NCBI RefSeq assembly: GCF_002837185.1
Contig: NZ_KZ477990.1
Location: forward strand, 1 to 64,000
DNA from: Pseudomonas fluorescens
GTDB lineage: Bacteria > Pseudomonadota > Gammaproteobacteria > Pseudomonadales > Pseudomonadaceae
Direction of reading: 5' to 3'
DNA: 64,000 bases
Shown: positions 36,699 through 46,441 of the stretch, piece by piece
Layout of the letters: each line of letters opens with the position of its first letter
How positions within the stretch are numbered: the stretch's first letter is position 1
Made by a program: the position numbers and the translations under genes
Notes under the pieces: model-generated
Database searches by the model: none
Told to the model about the DNA's origin: nothing
The model's input: the letters and a program-made list of their open reading frames with translations, nothing else

Positions 36699-39140
36699 AT
36701 GGCCTCGCCAGCCCTTACACATTTTCTTCCCCGGTTCGGCGTTGCCGCGGCAGTGGTCAGTGCGTTGAGCCTGTCCGGTTGCCAGCTCCAGAACACCCAG
36801 GACACTCTGCCCCCCGCAGCCGGCGTACAGCCGATCAAAGGCCTGGCACAAAACGTGTCGATACGCCGTAATGCCCAAGGCATGCCGCTGATCGAAAGCA
36901 ACACCTTCCACGACGCGCTGTTCAGCCTTGGCTACGTGCATGCCAGCGACCGGATCACCCAGATGGTCACCCTGCGACTGCTGGCTCAGGGCCGCCTGGC
37001 GGAAATGTCCGGTCCCGAGGTGCTTGATGTCGACCGCTTCATGCGCGCGGTCAACCTGAAAAAGAGCGCCGGCGAGCTGTACAACGCGTCGTCGCCGCGG
37101 CTCAAGCGTTTCTTCGAAGTCTACGCGCGGGGCGTCAACGCCTACCTGTTCCGCTACCGCGACAAGCTGCCGACAGACCTGGCCCAGACCGGCTATAAAC
37201 CCGAGTACTGGAAACCGGAAGATTCGGCGCTGCTGTTCTGCCTGCTGAATTTCAGTGAGTCGAGCAACCTGCAGGAAGAAATCTCGTCGCTGGTGCTGGC
37301 GCAAAAAGTCGGCGTCGACAAGCTCGCCTGGCTTATTCCCAGCGCGCCGGACGAGGCGATCCCGCTGGCCGAGGCCGACAAGCTCAAGGGCGTGAACCTG
37401 AGCCAGGTCACGGGTCTTGCCGGGTTGGACACGGTCAGCCAGCAACTCAACAGCCTCAATGCCCTGGGCGTGACCACGTCGAGCAACTGGGCCATCGGGC
37501 CGCAACGCAGCCGCAGCGGCAAAAGCCTGCTGGCCAACGACATCGCTGCCCAGCCGCAAGCACCCACGCCTTGGAGCTATGTGCAGATCCGTGCACCGAA
37601 ATATCAGGCGGTCGGCGCGTCGATTGCCGGCCTGCCGACCCTGCTGTCGGGTTTCAACGGCAAGGTGGCGTGGAGCATGAGCGCGGTCAAGGGCGACACC
37701 CAGGACCTGTTCCTGGAAAAGGTCAAACGCCAGGGCAGCGCGCTGTACTACGAAAACAACGGCAAATGGCTAGCGGCCGGCGTGCGTAACGAGACCTTCT
37801 TCATCAAAGGCCAGCGCTCGATTCGCGACGTGGTGTACGAAACCCGCCACGGCGCCTTGCTCAACAGCAGCCAGGCGCTCACCAGCGGTTTTGGCCTGGC
37901 CCTGCAAACCGCCGATTTGAAAGACGACAAGAGCCTGGATGCGTTCTTCGACCTGTCCCGCGCACAGAATGCCGGCAAGGCTTCGGACGCCACACGCGAA
38001 ATTCGCGCCATTGCGCTGAACATGATCTTCGCCGACGCCAGCAACATCGGCTGGCAAGTCACCGGCCGCTTTCCCAACCGCCGCGAAGGCGAAGGCCTGC
38101 TGCCCTCGCCGGGCTGGGATACGCGCTTTGACTGGGACGGTTACGCCGACGCCATGCTGCACCCCTATGACCAGGACCCGGCTCAAGGCTGGATCGGCAC
38201 CGCCAACCAGCGCACTGCTCCGCGTGGCTATGGCATGCAGCTGTCCAATTCCTGGGACGCGCCGGAGCGCAGCGAGCGCCTGGCGCAACTGGCCAACGCC
38301 GGCAAACACGACAGCCGCAGCGTGATCGCCATGCAATACGACCAGACCACCACCTTTGCCGCCAAACTCAAGGGTATGTTCCAGGCGCCGGGCATGGCCC
38401 AGCCGTTGAAACAGGCAATCGATGCGCTGCCCGCCGCCGAACAGGCCAAGGCGCGCGAAGCACTGGGCCGCTTGATGGCCTTTGAGGGTCGCCTTGCACC
38501 GACGTCCGCCGACGCGGCGGTCTACGAACTGTTCCTGCAGGAAAGCGCCAAACAGATTTTCCTCGACAAACTCGGTCCGGAACACAGCGCCAGCTGGAAA
38601 GCCTTTGTCAGCAACGCCAGCCTGTCCTACTCAGCCACCGCAGACCATTTGCTGGGCCGTGAAGACAGCCCGCTCTGGGATGACACGCGCACACCGCAAA
38701 AAGAAGACAAGCCGGCGATTCTCGCACGCACCCTGGCCGCTGCGATCAGCACCGGCGACAGCCTGCTGGGCGCCGATCACAAGGCCTGGCAATGGGGCAA
38801 GCTGCACACCACCACCTGGAAAAACGCCAGCGGCCAGGTTATCCGCGGGCCTTTCGCCAGCGGCGGCGACCACAACACCCTGAACCCGGCCCCCTACACC
38901 TGGGGGCAGGATTTCAATGTGGCCCAGACGTCGGCGCTGCGCATGATTGTCGACTTCGGCCAGCCCGAACCGATGATGGGCCAGGGCGGCACTGGCCAGT
39001 CGGGCAACCCGGCCAGCCCGAACTATGCCAACGGCATCGATCCATCACTCAAGGCGCACTACCTGAGCTTCCCGATGCAGCCGCAGAACTTTGACAAGGT
39101 GTATGGCAAAACCAGGTTGACCCTGACACCCGGCAAGTAA
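36699..39140 (+). CDS. Penicillin acylase family protein (N-acyl-homoserine lactone acylase-like)
   Basis: This 813-aa Ntn-hydrolase precursor has a signal sequence ending LSLSGC (lipobox-like, about residue 28). The alpha part holds [33 protein letters not shown]. The autocatalytic cleavage serine fits SSNWAIG (about 262), followed by the beta subunit with [32 protein letters not shown] active-site residues. Family members release acyl chains from penicillin G or quorum-sensing lactones; the substrate here is not predicted. Isolated gene between two REPINs. Confidence 0.9.
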   Translation: MASPALTHFLPRFGVAAAVVSALSLSGCQLQNTQDTLPPAAGVQPIKGLAQNVSIRRNAQGMPLIESNTFHDALFSLGYVHASDRITQMVTLRLLAQGRLAEMSGPEVLDVDRFMRAVNLKKSAGELYNASSPRLKRFFEVYARGVNAYLFRYRDKLPTDLAQTGYKPEYWKPEDSALLFCLLNFSESSNLQEEISSLVLAQKVGVDKLAWLIPSAPDEAIPLAEADKLKGVNLSQVTGLAGLDTVSQQLNSLNALGVTTSSNWAIGPQRSRSGKSLLANDIAAQPQAPTPWSYVQIRAPKYQAVGASIAGLPTLLSGFNGKVAWSMSAVKGDTQDLFLEKVKRQGSALYYENNGKWLAAGVRNETFFIKGQRSIRDVVYETRHGALLNSSQALTSGFGLALQTADLKDDKSLDAFFDLSRAQNAGKASDATREIRAIALNMIFADASNIGWQVTGRFPNRREGEGLLPSPGWDTRFDWDGYADAMLHPYDQDPAQGWIGTANQRTAPRGYGMQLSNSWDAPERSERLAQLANAGKHDSRSVIAMQYDQTTTFAAKLKGMFQAPGMAQPLKQAIDALPAAEQAKAREALGRLMAFEGRLAPTSADAAVYELFLQESAKQIFLDKLGPEHSASWKAFVSNASLSYSATADHLLGREDSPLWDDTRTPQKEDKPAILARTLAAAISTGDSLLGADHKAWQWGKLHTTTWKNASGQVIRGPFASGGDHNTLNPAPYTWGQDFNVAQTSALRMIVDFGQPEPMMGQGGTGQSGNPASPNYANGIDPSLKAHYLSFPMQPQNFDKVYGKTRLTLTPGK

Positions 39141-39150
39141 CCCGGTTTTC

Positions 39151-39246
39151 AAATGTGGGAGGGGGCTTGCCCCCGATAGCGGTGTGACAGTCAACACATT
39201 CATTGACTGAACTACTGCTATCGGGGGCAAGCCCCCTCCCACATTT
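39151..39246. repeat. REPIN
   Basis: Intact REP arms (aatgtgggagggggcttgcc and its inverse ending cccacatt) flank about 45 bases. It lies between the acylase gene and the ligase-associated exonuclease. Confidence 0.85.
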
Positions 39247-39322
39247 GGCCCCATGCATTCTGATAGAACTTCTGCACAGCCCCCCGCCTCATAAGTAACA
39301 AGCCCATCTCCCCGGTCACCCC

Positions 39323-40327
39323 ATGGACCTCGTCATCGCCCGACCCGAAGGCCTCTATTGCCCCGCCGGGGATTTCTACATCGATCCCTGGCGCCCGGTG
39401 GAACGCTCCGTGATCACCCATGCCCACGGCGACCACGCCCGCACCGGCAATGAGCATTACCTGGCCGCCGCCCCCGGCGAAGGCATTCTGCGCTCGCGCC
39501 TCGGCCAGGACATCAACCTGCAGACGCTGGCCTACGGCGAGAAACTCGTTCACCACGGTGTCACACTGAGTTTCCACCCGGCCGGGCATGTCCTCGGATC
39601 GGCCCAGGTGCGCCTGGAATATCAGGGTGAGGTCTGGGTCGCGTCCGGCGATTACAAGGTCGAGCCCGATGGTACCTGCGCGCCTTTCGAACCGGTGCGC
39701 TGCCACACCTTTATCACCGAATCCACCTTTGGCCTGCCGATCTACCGCTGGCAGCCGCAGGCGCAGATTTTCTCCGGCATTAACGACTGGTGGCAGGCCA
39801 ATATCGCTGCCGGCAAGGCCAGCGTGTTGTTCTGCTATTCCTTTGGCAAGGCACAGCGCATTCTGCATGGTATCGATGCCAGCATCGGCCCGATCCTCAG
39901 CCATGGCGCCGTCGAGCCACTGAACCGGGTCTACCGCGAAGCAGGTATCTACATTCCCGAAACGCTGTACGCCGGCGACTTCAAAAAAAACGACCCGCTG
40001 CTGCGCCAGGCCCTGATCATCGCCCCGCCCTCCACCGGTGGCAGCACCTGGATACGCCGCTTCGGCGACTACAGCGACGCCTTCGCCAGCGGCTGGATGC
40101 GCCTGCGCGGCACGCGGCGGCGCCGCGGGGTCGACCGCGGCTTTGTGCTGTCGGACCATGCCGATTGGCCCGGACTGTTGTGGGCGATTGAGCAGACCGG
40201 CGCCGAGCGGGTGATGGTTACCCACGGTTCGGTCGGCGTATTGGTACGCCATCTGCGCGAGAAAGGCTTGGACGCTCAAGGGTTCAGCACCGAATACGGC
40301 GACGACGACGAAGAGGCCAGCGCATGA
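39323..40327 (+). CDS. Ligase-associated DNA exonuclease (metallo-beta-lactamase/beta-CASP)
   Basis: This 334-aa nuclease is of the mRNA-3'-end-processing-factor-like family that is always encoded next to an ATP-dependent DNA ligase. The metal motif is THAHGDHART (His33, His35, Asp37, His38), then FHPAGHVLGSAQ and SGDYKVEPD. The C-terminal part has the beta-CASP-like SDHADW and VTHGSVG. It overlaps the ligase gene by four bases, so the two are coupled. Presumed role: end processing before ligation. Confidence 0.92.
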   Translation: MDLVIARPEGLYCPAGDFYIDPWRPVERSVITHAHGDHARTGNEHYLAAAPGEGILRSRLGQDINLQTLAYGEKLVHHGVTLSFHPAGHVLGSAQVRLEYQGEVWVASGDYKVEPDGTCAPFEPVRCHTFITESTFGLPIYRWQPQAQIFSGINDWWQANIAAGKASVLFCYSFGKAQRILHGIDASIGPILSHGAVEPLNRVYREAGIYIPETLYAGDFKKNDPLLRQALIIAPPSTGGSTWIRRFGDYSDAFASGWMRLRGTRRRRGVDRGFVLSDHADWPGLLWAIEQTGAERVMVTHGSVGVLVRHLREKGLDAQGFSTEYGDDDEEASA

Positions 40328-41958
40328 AAGCCTTCGCCGAGCTGTACGCCAACCTCGACGCCACGACTTCCAGCAACGCCAAGCTGGCGGCACTGCAAGA
40401 CTATTTCCAGCAGGCACCGCCGCAGGATGCGGCCTGGGCGGTGTACTTCCTCTCAGGCGGGCGGCCGCGACAATTGGTGCCGACCCGCCTGCTCAGGGAC
40501 ATGGCGACGCAAGCGGCGAGCATCGAGCCGTGGTTGTTCGAAGAAAGCTATCAGTCCGTCGGCGATCTGGCCGAGACCATTTCCCTGCTGTTACCCGAAT
40601 CCACCTACACCTCTGAAGATGGCCTGGCGGTGTGGCTGGAAGACAAACTGTTACCGCTGCGTGGCCTTGCGCCGCTTGAACTGGCCGAGCGCCTGCCAGC
40701 GCTGTGGGCGCAACTGGATCAACCGAGCCTGATGGTGTGTATCAAATTGATCACCGGCAGCTTTCGCGTCGGCGTGTCCAAACTGCTGGTGACCCGCGCG
40801 CTTGCCGCCATGGCCGGGCTCGACAGCAAGCGCGTGGCCCAACGGCTGGTGGGCTACACCGACCTGTCCAATCGCCCTACTCCCGCCGGCTATCTCAAAC
40901 TGATTGCCCCCGAATCATCCGACGAGCATGCGCAACGCGGCGGGCAGCCGTATCCGTTTTTTCTCGCCCATGGCTTGGCGCAACCGCTGGAGCAGTTTGA
41001 CGCGCTGCTCGGCTCCCCCGCCGACTGGCAAGTGGAATGGAAGTTTGATGGCATTCGCGCGCAATTGGTCAAGCGTGAGGGCCGCTTGTGGGTCTGGTCG
41101 CGCGGCGAAGAACTGGTGACCGAGCGTTTCCCCGAGCTTCACAACCTGGTCAGCGGCTTGCCGGACGGCACCGTGATCGACGGTGAAATCGTGGTCTGGA
41201 AGGACGCGGTGCAACCCTTCGCCCTGCTGCAACAGCGGATCGGCCGCAAGACACTGAGTAAAAAAGTGCTTGAGGACGCGCCGGTGGCGGTGCTCGCCTA
41301 CGACCTGCTCGAATATCAGGGCGATGACTGGCGCAACCACCCCCTGGCTGAACGCCGTACGCAGCTGGAACGCGTGATCGCGCAGTGCAATCAACCCGTG
41401 CTGTTGCCCTCGCCAGTGCTCGAGGGGCACACCTGGGAGGCGTTGGCCGTGCAACGCGAAGCCTCCCGCAGCCTCGGTGTCGAAGGCATGATGATCAAGG
41501 ATCGCAAAGGCCTCTACGGTGTGGGCCGCACCAAGGACATGGGCCTGTGGTGGAAGTGGAAGGTCGACCCGTTCAGCGTCGACGCAGTGTTGATCTACGC
41601 CCAGCGCGGCCATGGCCGGCGCGCCAGCCTGTACAGCGATTACACCTTCGCGGTCTGGGATGGCCCGCCGGGCAGCGAGCGCACACTGGTGCCGTTCGCC
41701 AAGGCGTATTCGGGGCTTACTGATGAAGAAATGCGCAAGGTCGATGCAATCGTGCGCAAGACCACCGTGGAAAAATTCGGCCCGGTCAGCAGCGTCACGC
41801 CGAGTATGGTGTTTGAGTTGGGCTTCGAAGGCATCGCCCTGTCCAAGCGGCACAAGAGCGGCATTGCGGTGCGCTTTCCGCGGATGTTGCGCTGGCGCCA
41901 GGATAAAACGGTGGAGGAAGCCGATAGCCTCGCCACACTGCAGGACTTACTGGCCTGA
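40324..41958 (+). CDS. ATP-dependent DNA ligase (LigC/LIG1-like, repair cassette)
   Basis: This 544-aa ligase has an N-terminal helical DNA-binding domain (about 1-200), the adenylation motif KFDGIR with Lys240, later nucleotidyltransferase motifs (DGEIVVWKD, VEGMMIKD, WWKWKVDPF) and an OB domain. It is a second DNA ligase beside the NAD-dependent replication enzyme LigA and belongs to the ligase-associated damage response set. Its usual downstream partners lhr and pdeM are 4.5 kb away here. Confidence 0.94.
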   Translation: MKAFAELYANLDATTSSNAKLAALQDYFQQAPPQDAAWAVYFLSGGRPRQLVPTRLLRDMATQAASIEPWLFEESYQSVGDLAETISLLLPESTYTSEDGLAVWLEDKLLPLRGLAPLELAERLPALWAQLDQPSLMVCIKLITGSFRVGVSKLLVTRALAAMAGLDSKRVAQRLVGYTDLSNRPTPAGYLKLIAPESSDEHAQRGGQPYPFFLAHGLAQPLEQFDALLGSPADWQVEWKFDGIRAQLVKREGRLWVWSRGEELVTERFPELHNLVSGLPDGTVIDGEIVVWKDAVQPFALLQQRIGRKTLSKKVLEDAPVAVLAYDLLEYQGDDWRNHPLAERRTQLERVIAQCNQPVLLPSPVLEGHTWEALAVQREASRSLGVEGMMIKDRKGLYGVGRTKDMGLWWKWKVDPFSVDAVLIYAQRGHGRRASLYSDYTFAVWDGPPGSERTLVPFAKAYSGLTDEEMRKVDAIVRKTTVEKFGPVSSVTPSMVFELGFEGIALSKRHKSGIAVRFPRMLRWRQDKTVEEADSLATLQDLLA

Positions 41959-41970
41959 CAAAAATCAATT

Positions 41971-41995
41971 GTGGGAGGGGGCTTGCCCCTCCCAC
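41971..41995. repeat. Compact REP palindrome after the ligase gene
   Basis: A single perfect hairpin (gtgggaggggg...cccctcccac) begins 13 bases past the ligase stop, at the left edge of the inserted transport operon. Confidence 0.8.
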
Positions 41996-42037
41996 ATTGG
42001 AATCTCCATATGACCTGTAATGGTGCAACCTTTTCCG

Positions 42038-42057
42038 AATGCCCACTAGTGGGCATT
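42038..42057. promoter_or_regulatory. 20-bp perfect palindrome upstream of the transport operon
   Basis: AATGCCCACTAGTGGGCATT is fully symmetric and lies about 55 bases upstream of the sigma-54-like promoter and 150 bases before the first gene. It is a candidate operator. It has no T-run, so it is a poor terminator for the ligase. Confidence 0.5.
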
Positions 42058-42110
42058 TCCTACGCTTAGAAATCCCTTATCTCACCTTTTAAAACGATCA
42101 TTCGGAACTA

Positions 42111-42126
42111 TGGTGCAGAAATTGCT
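42111..42126 (+). promoter_or_regulatory. Sigma-54 (RpoN) promoter candidate
   Basis: TGGTGCAGAAATTGCT has the invariant GG-N10-GC spacing (42112-42113 and 42124-42125) and matches TGGCAC-N5-TTGCW at most positions. It would start transcription about 70 bases before the first gene. NtrC or CbrB control would fit an amino-acid importer. Confidence 0.6.
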
Positions 42127-42206
42127 ACTTGTGCTGCGTCTGACACCGTTCAGTAACAGTCCTAAACGCGCCACAAGCGCTTATCTTGGTTTCCAGGGAA
42201 CACATA

Positions 42207-42986
42207 ATGAAAAAAGCATTGCTGACCCTTTCTGCACTGGCTCTGTGCATGGCTGCAGGTGTTGCAACCGCCAAGGAATACAAGGAATTGCGTTTCGGTG
42301 TCGATCCCTCCTACGCACCATTCGAATCCAAGGCCGCCGACGGCAGCCTGGTGGGCTTCGACATTGACCTGGGCAACGCCATCTGCGCGGAACTGAAGGT
42401 CAAGTGCAAATGGGTTGAAAGCGACTTTGACGGCATGATTCCGGGCCTGAAAGCCAACAAGTTCGACGGTGTGATTTCTTCCATGACCGTGACCCCGGTG
42501 CGCGAGAAGGCTATCGACTTCTCCAACGAGCTGTTCTCGGGCCCTACCTCGCTGGTGTTCAAAAAAGGTGCAGGGTATTCGACGCCTGAATCGCTCAAGG
42601 GCAAATCCGTGGGCTATGAGCAAGGCACCATCCAGGAAGCCTACGCCAAGGCCGTGTTGGACAAGGCCGGTGTGACCACCAAGGCCTACGCCAACCAGGA
42701 CCAGGTGTATGCCGACTTGACGTCCGGGCGCCTCGACGCTTCCGTGCAGGACATGCTGCAAGCCGAATTGGGCTTCCTCAAGTCTCCAGCCGGTGCCGGC
42801 TACGAAGTCAGCGCCGCCATCGACGACCCGCTGCTGCCAGCGAAAACCGCGATCGGTATCAAAAAAGGTAACACTGAGCTCAAGGCGCTTTTGGATAAAG
42901 GTATCAAAGCGTTACACGATGATGGCACCTACGCCACCCTCCAGAAGAAACACTTTGGCGATCTGAACCTGTACAGCGGCAAATAA
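42207..42986 (+). CDS. Basic-amino-acid ABC transporter, periplasmic binding protein (HisJ/AotJ-like)
   Basis: This 259-aa periplasmic receptor has a signal peptide cleaved after VATA (about 22) and a type II binding fold (YKELRFGVDPSYAPFESKAADGSLVGFDIDLGNAICAELKVKCKWV). The lysine/arginine/ornithine-histidine class has the same DxxxAPFE..G...GFDxDLG pattern. ATG 42207 follows AGGGA; the open frame seven codons upstream lacks a ribosome site. First gene of a five-gene operon. Confidence 0.92.
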   Translation: MKKALLTLSALALCMAAGVATAKEYKELRFGVDPSYAPFESKAADGSLVGFDIDLGNAICAELKVKCKWVESDFDGMIPGLKANKFDGVISSMTVTPVREKAIDFSNELFSGPTSLVFKKGAGYSTPESLKGKSVGYEQGTIQEAYAKAVLDKAGVTTKAYANQDQVYADLTSGRLDASVQDMLQAELGFLKSPAGAGYEVSAAIDDPLLPAKTAIGIKKGNTELKALLDKGIKALHDDGTYATLQKKHFGDLNLYSGK

Positions 42987-42995
42987 TGCCTGGGG

Positions 42996-43022
42996 CGCCC
43001 CTTTTTCAAGGGGCGCTTTTTT
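42996..43022 (+). terminator. Attenuator/terminator between binding-protein and permease genes
   Basis: GCGCCCC tttttcaa GGGGCGC followed by TTTTT forms a strong terminator nine bases after the binding-protein stop. Readthrough must feed the permease genes. The same arrangement follows braC. Confidence 0.8.
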
Positions 43023-43042
43023 ATCGCCATAGGTCCTGATTT

Positions 43043-43771
43043 ATGTTCGAAGATCTGTTGCAAACTCTCGGGCTGAGCGCGTTCAGCTTGAAGGGTTTCG
43101 GCCCGCTGTTGCTGCAAGGCACCTGGATGACCCTCAAATTGTCGGTGCTGTCCCTGGCCGTCAGCGTGTTGCTGGGCCTGCTCGGCGCCAGCGCCAAACT
43201 GTCCAGCCTGCCCTTGCTGCGTATCCCCGCCCAGCTCTACACCACGTTGATTCGCGGCGTCCCCGACCTGGTGCTGATGCTGCTGATTTTCTACAGCCTG
43301 CAAACCTGGCTGACCGGCCTGACCGACTTTATGGAATGGGAATACATCGAGATCGACCCCTTCAGCGCCGGGGTCATCACCCTGGGCTTTATCTACGGGG
43401 CTTATTTCACCGAGACCTTTCGAGGCGCGATTCTGGCCGTGCCCCGTGGCCAGCTGGAAGCCGCCACCGCCTACGGGCTCAAGCGCGGGCAACGGTTTCG
43501 CTACGTGACCTTCCCGCAAATGATGCGCTTTGCCCTGCCGGGCATCGGCAATAACTGGATGGTGATGCTCAAGGCCACGGCGCTGGTGTCGATCATCGGC
43601 CTGGCTGATCTGGTGAAAGCGGCCCAGGATGCCGGCAAGAGCACCTACCAACTGTTCTACTTCCTGGTGCTCGCCGCGCTGATCTACCTGTTGATCACCA
43701 GCGCCTCCAATTTTGTCTTGCGCCGTCTTGAACGTCGCTACGCCGCAGGTTCACGGGAGGCCGTGCGATGA
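43043..43771 (+). CDS. Basic-amino-acid ABC transporter permease (HisQ/AotQ-like)
   Basis: This 242-aa inner-membrane permease with about five helices has the EAA coupling loop EAATAYGLKRGQRFRYVTFPQMMRFALPGIGNNW near residues 142-175. The N-terminal LLLQGTWMTLKLSVLSLAVSVLLGLLGA is standard for the His/Glu family. The last bases overlap the next permease gene (ATGA). Confidence 0.93.
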   Translation: MFEDLLQTLGLSAFSLKGFGPLLLQGTWMTLKLSVLSLAVSVLLGLLGASAKLSSLPLLRIPAQLYTTLIRGVPDLVLMLLIFYSLQTWLTGLTDFMEWEYIEIDPFSAGVITLGFIYGAYFTETFRGAILAVPRGQLEAATAYGLKRGQRFRYVTFPQMMRFALPGIGNNWMVMLKATALVSIIGLADLVKAAQDAGKSTYQLFYFLVLAALIYLLITSASNFVLRRLERRYAAGSREAVR

Positions 43772-44478
43772 TCGAGCTGTTGCAGGAATACTGGCGCCCG
43801 TTCCTTTATAGCGACGGCCAGCACATCACCGGCCTGGCCATGACTCTCTGGCTGCTCAGCGCAGCACTGGTGATCGGCTTCATAGTCTCGATTCCCCTGT
43901 CTATCGCCCGTGTATCGCGCAGGCGCCTGGTGCGCTGGCCGGTGCAGTTCTACACCTACCTGTTTCGCGGCACGCCGCTGTATATCCAGTTGCTGATTTG
44001 CTACACCGGCATCTACAGCATCGCCGCCGTGCGCGCGCAACCGGTCCTCGATGCGTTCTTTCGCGATGCGATGAACTGCACAATCCTGGCCTTCGCCCTC
44101 AATACCTGCGCCTACACCACGGAAATTTTCGCCGGGGCGATCCGCAGCATGGCCCACGGCGAAGTCGAAGCGGCCAAGGCCTACGGCCTCAGCGGCTGGA
44201 AGCTGTACGCCTATGTGATCATGCCGTCGGCACTGCGCCGGTCGTTGCCCTACTACAGCAACGAAGTGATCCTGATGCTGCATTCGACCACCGTGGCGTT
44301 TACCGCAACCATTCCGGACATCCTCAAAGTCGCCAGGGACGCCAACTCGGCCACCTTCATGACTTTTCAATCATTCGGCATCGCGGCATTGATTTACCTG
44401 GCCGTGACCTTCGCCCTGGTCGGCCTGTTTCGACTGGCGGAACGCCGCTGGCTGGCCTTTCTCGGGCCGAGCCATTAA
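43768..44478 (+). CDS. Basic-amino-acid ABC transporter permease (HisM/AotM-like)
   Basis: This 236-aa second permease has the EAA loop GEVEAAKAYGLSGWKLYAYVIMPSALRRSLPYYSNE near residues 131-165. The N-terminus (LYSDGQHITGLAMTLWLLSAALVIGF) matches HisM. It pairs with the preceding gene to form the channel. Nine bases separate it from the hydrolase gene. Confidence 0.93.
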   Translation: MIELLQEYWRPFLYSDGQHITGLAMTLWLLSAALVIGFIVSIPLSIARVSRRRLVRWPVQFYTYLFRGTPLYIQLLICYTGIYSIAAVRAQPVLDAFFRDAMNCTILAFALNTCAYTTEIFAGAIRSMAHGEVEAAKAYGLSGWKLYAYVIMPSALRRSLPYYSNEVILMLHSTTVAFTATIPDILKVARDANSATFMTFQSFGIAALIYLAVTFALVGLFRLAERRWLAFLGPSH

Positions 44479-44487
44479 GGAGCGCTC

Positions 44488-45606
44488 ATGCGTCATCAGC
44501 GACATGACCTGATTGCGCCGGTGCCCGGCACGGCGCGACAGATACACAGTTTCCACTTCGGCCCGGAACAGGCCAAAAGCAAGGTCTACATCCAATCATC
44601 ACTGCACGCCGATGAACTGCCGGGCATGCTGGTGGCCTGGCACTTGAAGGCGCGCCTGGCACAGTTGGCGGCGAACGGGCGCGTGCGCAGCGAAATCGTC
44701 CTGGTACCGGTCGCCAATCCAGTGGGGCTGGAACAGGTGCTGATGGACATTCCCCTGGGCCGCTATGAGCTGGAAAGCGGACAGAACTTCAATCGCCTGT
44801 TTGTCGACCTCAGCGACGCGGTCGGGGATCAGGTCGAAGATTTGCTGGGCAATGATCCCCAACACAACGCCCGGTTGATCCGCACCGCGTTATCCGGCGC
44901 CCTGGCCGCGCAAACGGCGTCGACTCAATTGCAATCCCAGCGCCTGGTGCTGCAGCGCCTGGCGTGCGATGCCGACGTGGTGCTGGACCTGCACTGCGAT
45001 TTCGAAGCCGTGGCGCACCTCTACACCACGCCCGAGGCCTGGCCGCAGGTGGAGCCGCTGGCGCGCTACCTGGGTTCGGAGGCCAACCTGCTGGCCACCG
45101 ATTCCGGCGGGCAGTCCTTCGATGAATGTTTCACCCTGGTGTGGTGGCAGTTGCAGCAACGCTTCGCCAAGCGCTTCCCGATACCCCTGGGCAGTTTTTC
45201 CGTGACCGTCGAATTGCGCGGCCAAGGCGACGTCAACCACGGCCTGGCTGCCCTGGACTGCCAGGCGATCATCGATTACCTGACCCACTGCGGCGCAATT
45301 GAAGGCGACGCGCCGCCACTGCCCGCGCTGCCCTACCCGGCCACGCCACTGGCCGGTGTGGAGCCTGTGACCACATCGGTGGGCGGCTTGCTGGTGTTCC
45401 ACGCCTTGCCGGGGGAATACCTGGAGGCCGGGCAGCTTATCGCCGAAATCATCGACCCCATCACCGACCGCGTAACGCCCGTGCATTGCCGCAATGCCGG
45501 CCTGCTTTACGCGCGCTCGCTGCGGCGCATGGCCACCGCCGGGATGGTGATCAGCCATGTCGCTGGCGCAGAGGCCTACCGCAGCGGCTACCTACTTTCG
45601 CCTTGA
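44488..45606 (+). CDS. Succinylglutamate desuccinylase/aspartoacylase family protein (AotO-like)
   Basis: This 372-aa zinc carboxypeptidase-fold hydrolase (M14 superfamily) has ligands in HADE (His40, Glu43) and DLHCDF (His about 169) and the C-terminal barrel-like domain (LLVFHALPGEYLEAGQLIAEIIDP) of the AstE/AspA family. In P. aeruginosa a similar protein (AotO) lies within the arginine/ornithine transport operon, so it may act on imported acylated basic amino acids. Translation is likely coupled to hisM. Confidence 0.9.
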   Translation: MRHQRHDLIAPVPGTARQIHSFHFGPEQAKSKVYIQSSLHADELPGMLVAWHLKARLAQLAANGRVRSEIVLVPVANPVGLEQVLMDIPLGRYELESGQNFNRLFVDLSDAVGDQVEDLLGNDPQHNARLIRTALSGALAAQTASTQLQSQRLVLQRLACDADVVLDLHCDFEAVAHLYTTPEAWPQVEPLARYLGSEANLLATDSGGQSFDECFTLVWWQLQQRFAKRFPIPLGSFSVTVELRGQGDVNHGLAALDCQAIIDYLTHCGAIEGDAPPLPALPYPATPLAGVEPVTTSVGGLLVFHALPGEYLEAGQLIAEIIDPITDRVTPVHCRNAGLLYARSLRRMATAGMVISHVAGAEAYRSGYLLSP

Positions 45607-45619
45607 GGATGCACGCCCC

Positions 45620-46384
45620 ATGTACAAATTGACCGTTGAAGGCCTGCATAAAAGCTATGGCGACAATGAAGTGCTCAAAGGTGTCTCGCTCAAGGCCAGG
45701 ACCGGCGACGTGATCAGCCTGATCGGCGCCAGCGGCTCGGGCAAGAGCACCTTCCTGCGCTGCATCAATTTCCTGGAAACGCCCAACGACGGCGCCATGA
45801 CCCTGGATGGTCAAACGATCCGCATGGTCAGCGACCGCCACGGCATGCGCGTGGCCGACGATGCCGAGTTGCAACGCTTGCGCACGCGGCTGGCCATGGT
45901 ATTCCAGCACTTCAATCTGTGGAGCCACATGAGCGTGCTGGAAAACATCACCATGGCCCCGCGCCGCGTGCTGGGGTGCAGCAAGAAAGACGCCGAAGAC
46001 CGCGCCCGTCGCTACCTGGATAAAGTCGGCCTGCCCGCGCGAGTGGCTGATCAATACCCCGCGTTCCTCTCCGGCGGCCAGCAGCAACGGGTCGCGATTG
46101 CCCGCGCATTGGCGATGGAACCCGAGGTGATGCTGTTCGATGAACCCACCTCGGCGCTGGACCCGGAGTTGGTGGGTGAAGTGTTGAAAGTGATCCAGGG
46201 CCTGGCCGAAGAAGGCCGCACCATGATCATGGTGACCCATGAAATGAGCTTCGCGCGCAAAGTCTCAAGCCAGGTGCTGTTCCTGCACCAGGGCCGAGTG
46301 GAAGAGCAAGGTGCGCCGGCGGACGTGTTGGGCAATCCGAAGAGCGAGCGCCTGCAGCAATTCCTGAGCGGTAACTTGAAGTAA
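45620..46384 (+). CDS. Basic-amino-acid ABC transporter ATPase (HisP/AotP-like)
   Basis: This 254-aa ATPase has Walker A GASGSGKST (about 39-47), the HisP-type Q-loop FQHFNLW, signature LSGGQQQR, and Walker B VMLFDEPTSALDPE. ATG 45620 matches the family start (MYKLTVEGLHKSYGDNEVLKG); the frame is open 21 codons upstream within the preceding gene. Last gene of the operon. An argR-type regulator, which follows aotP in P. aeruginosa, is absent. Confidence 0.94.
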   Translation: MYKLTVEGLHKSYGDNEVLKGVSLKARTGDVISLIGASGSGKSTFLRCINFLETPNDGAMTLDGQTIRMVSDRHGMRVADDAELQRLRTRLAMVFQHFNLWSHMSVLENITMAPRRVLGCSKKDAEDRARRYLDKVGLPARVADQYPAFLSGGQQQRVAIARALAMEPEVMLFDEPTSALDPELVGEVLKVIQGLAEEGRTMIMVTHEMSFARKVSSQVLFLHQGRVEEQGAPADVLGNPKSERLQQFLSGNLK

Positions 46385-46441
46385 ACCTTTAGACCGCCTG
46401 GGGGGTCTGTGCATTAGAGCCTCCAGAGCGTCCGCTGCCGC

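Noticed and set aside
42038..42057. Palindrome as terminator of the ligase gene
   Set aside because: No T-run follows; the REP hairpin at 41971-41995 is closer to the ligase stop.
42110..42367. Plus-strand frame overlapping the binding-protein start
   Set aside because: It covers the promoter and signal peptide region in another frame and has no supporting features.
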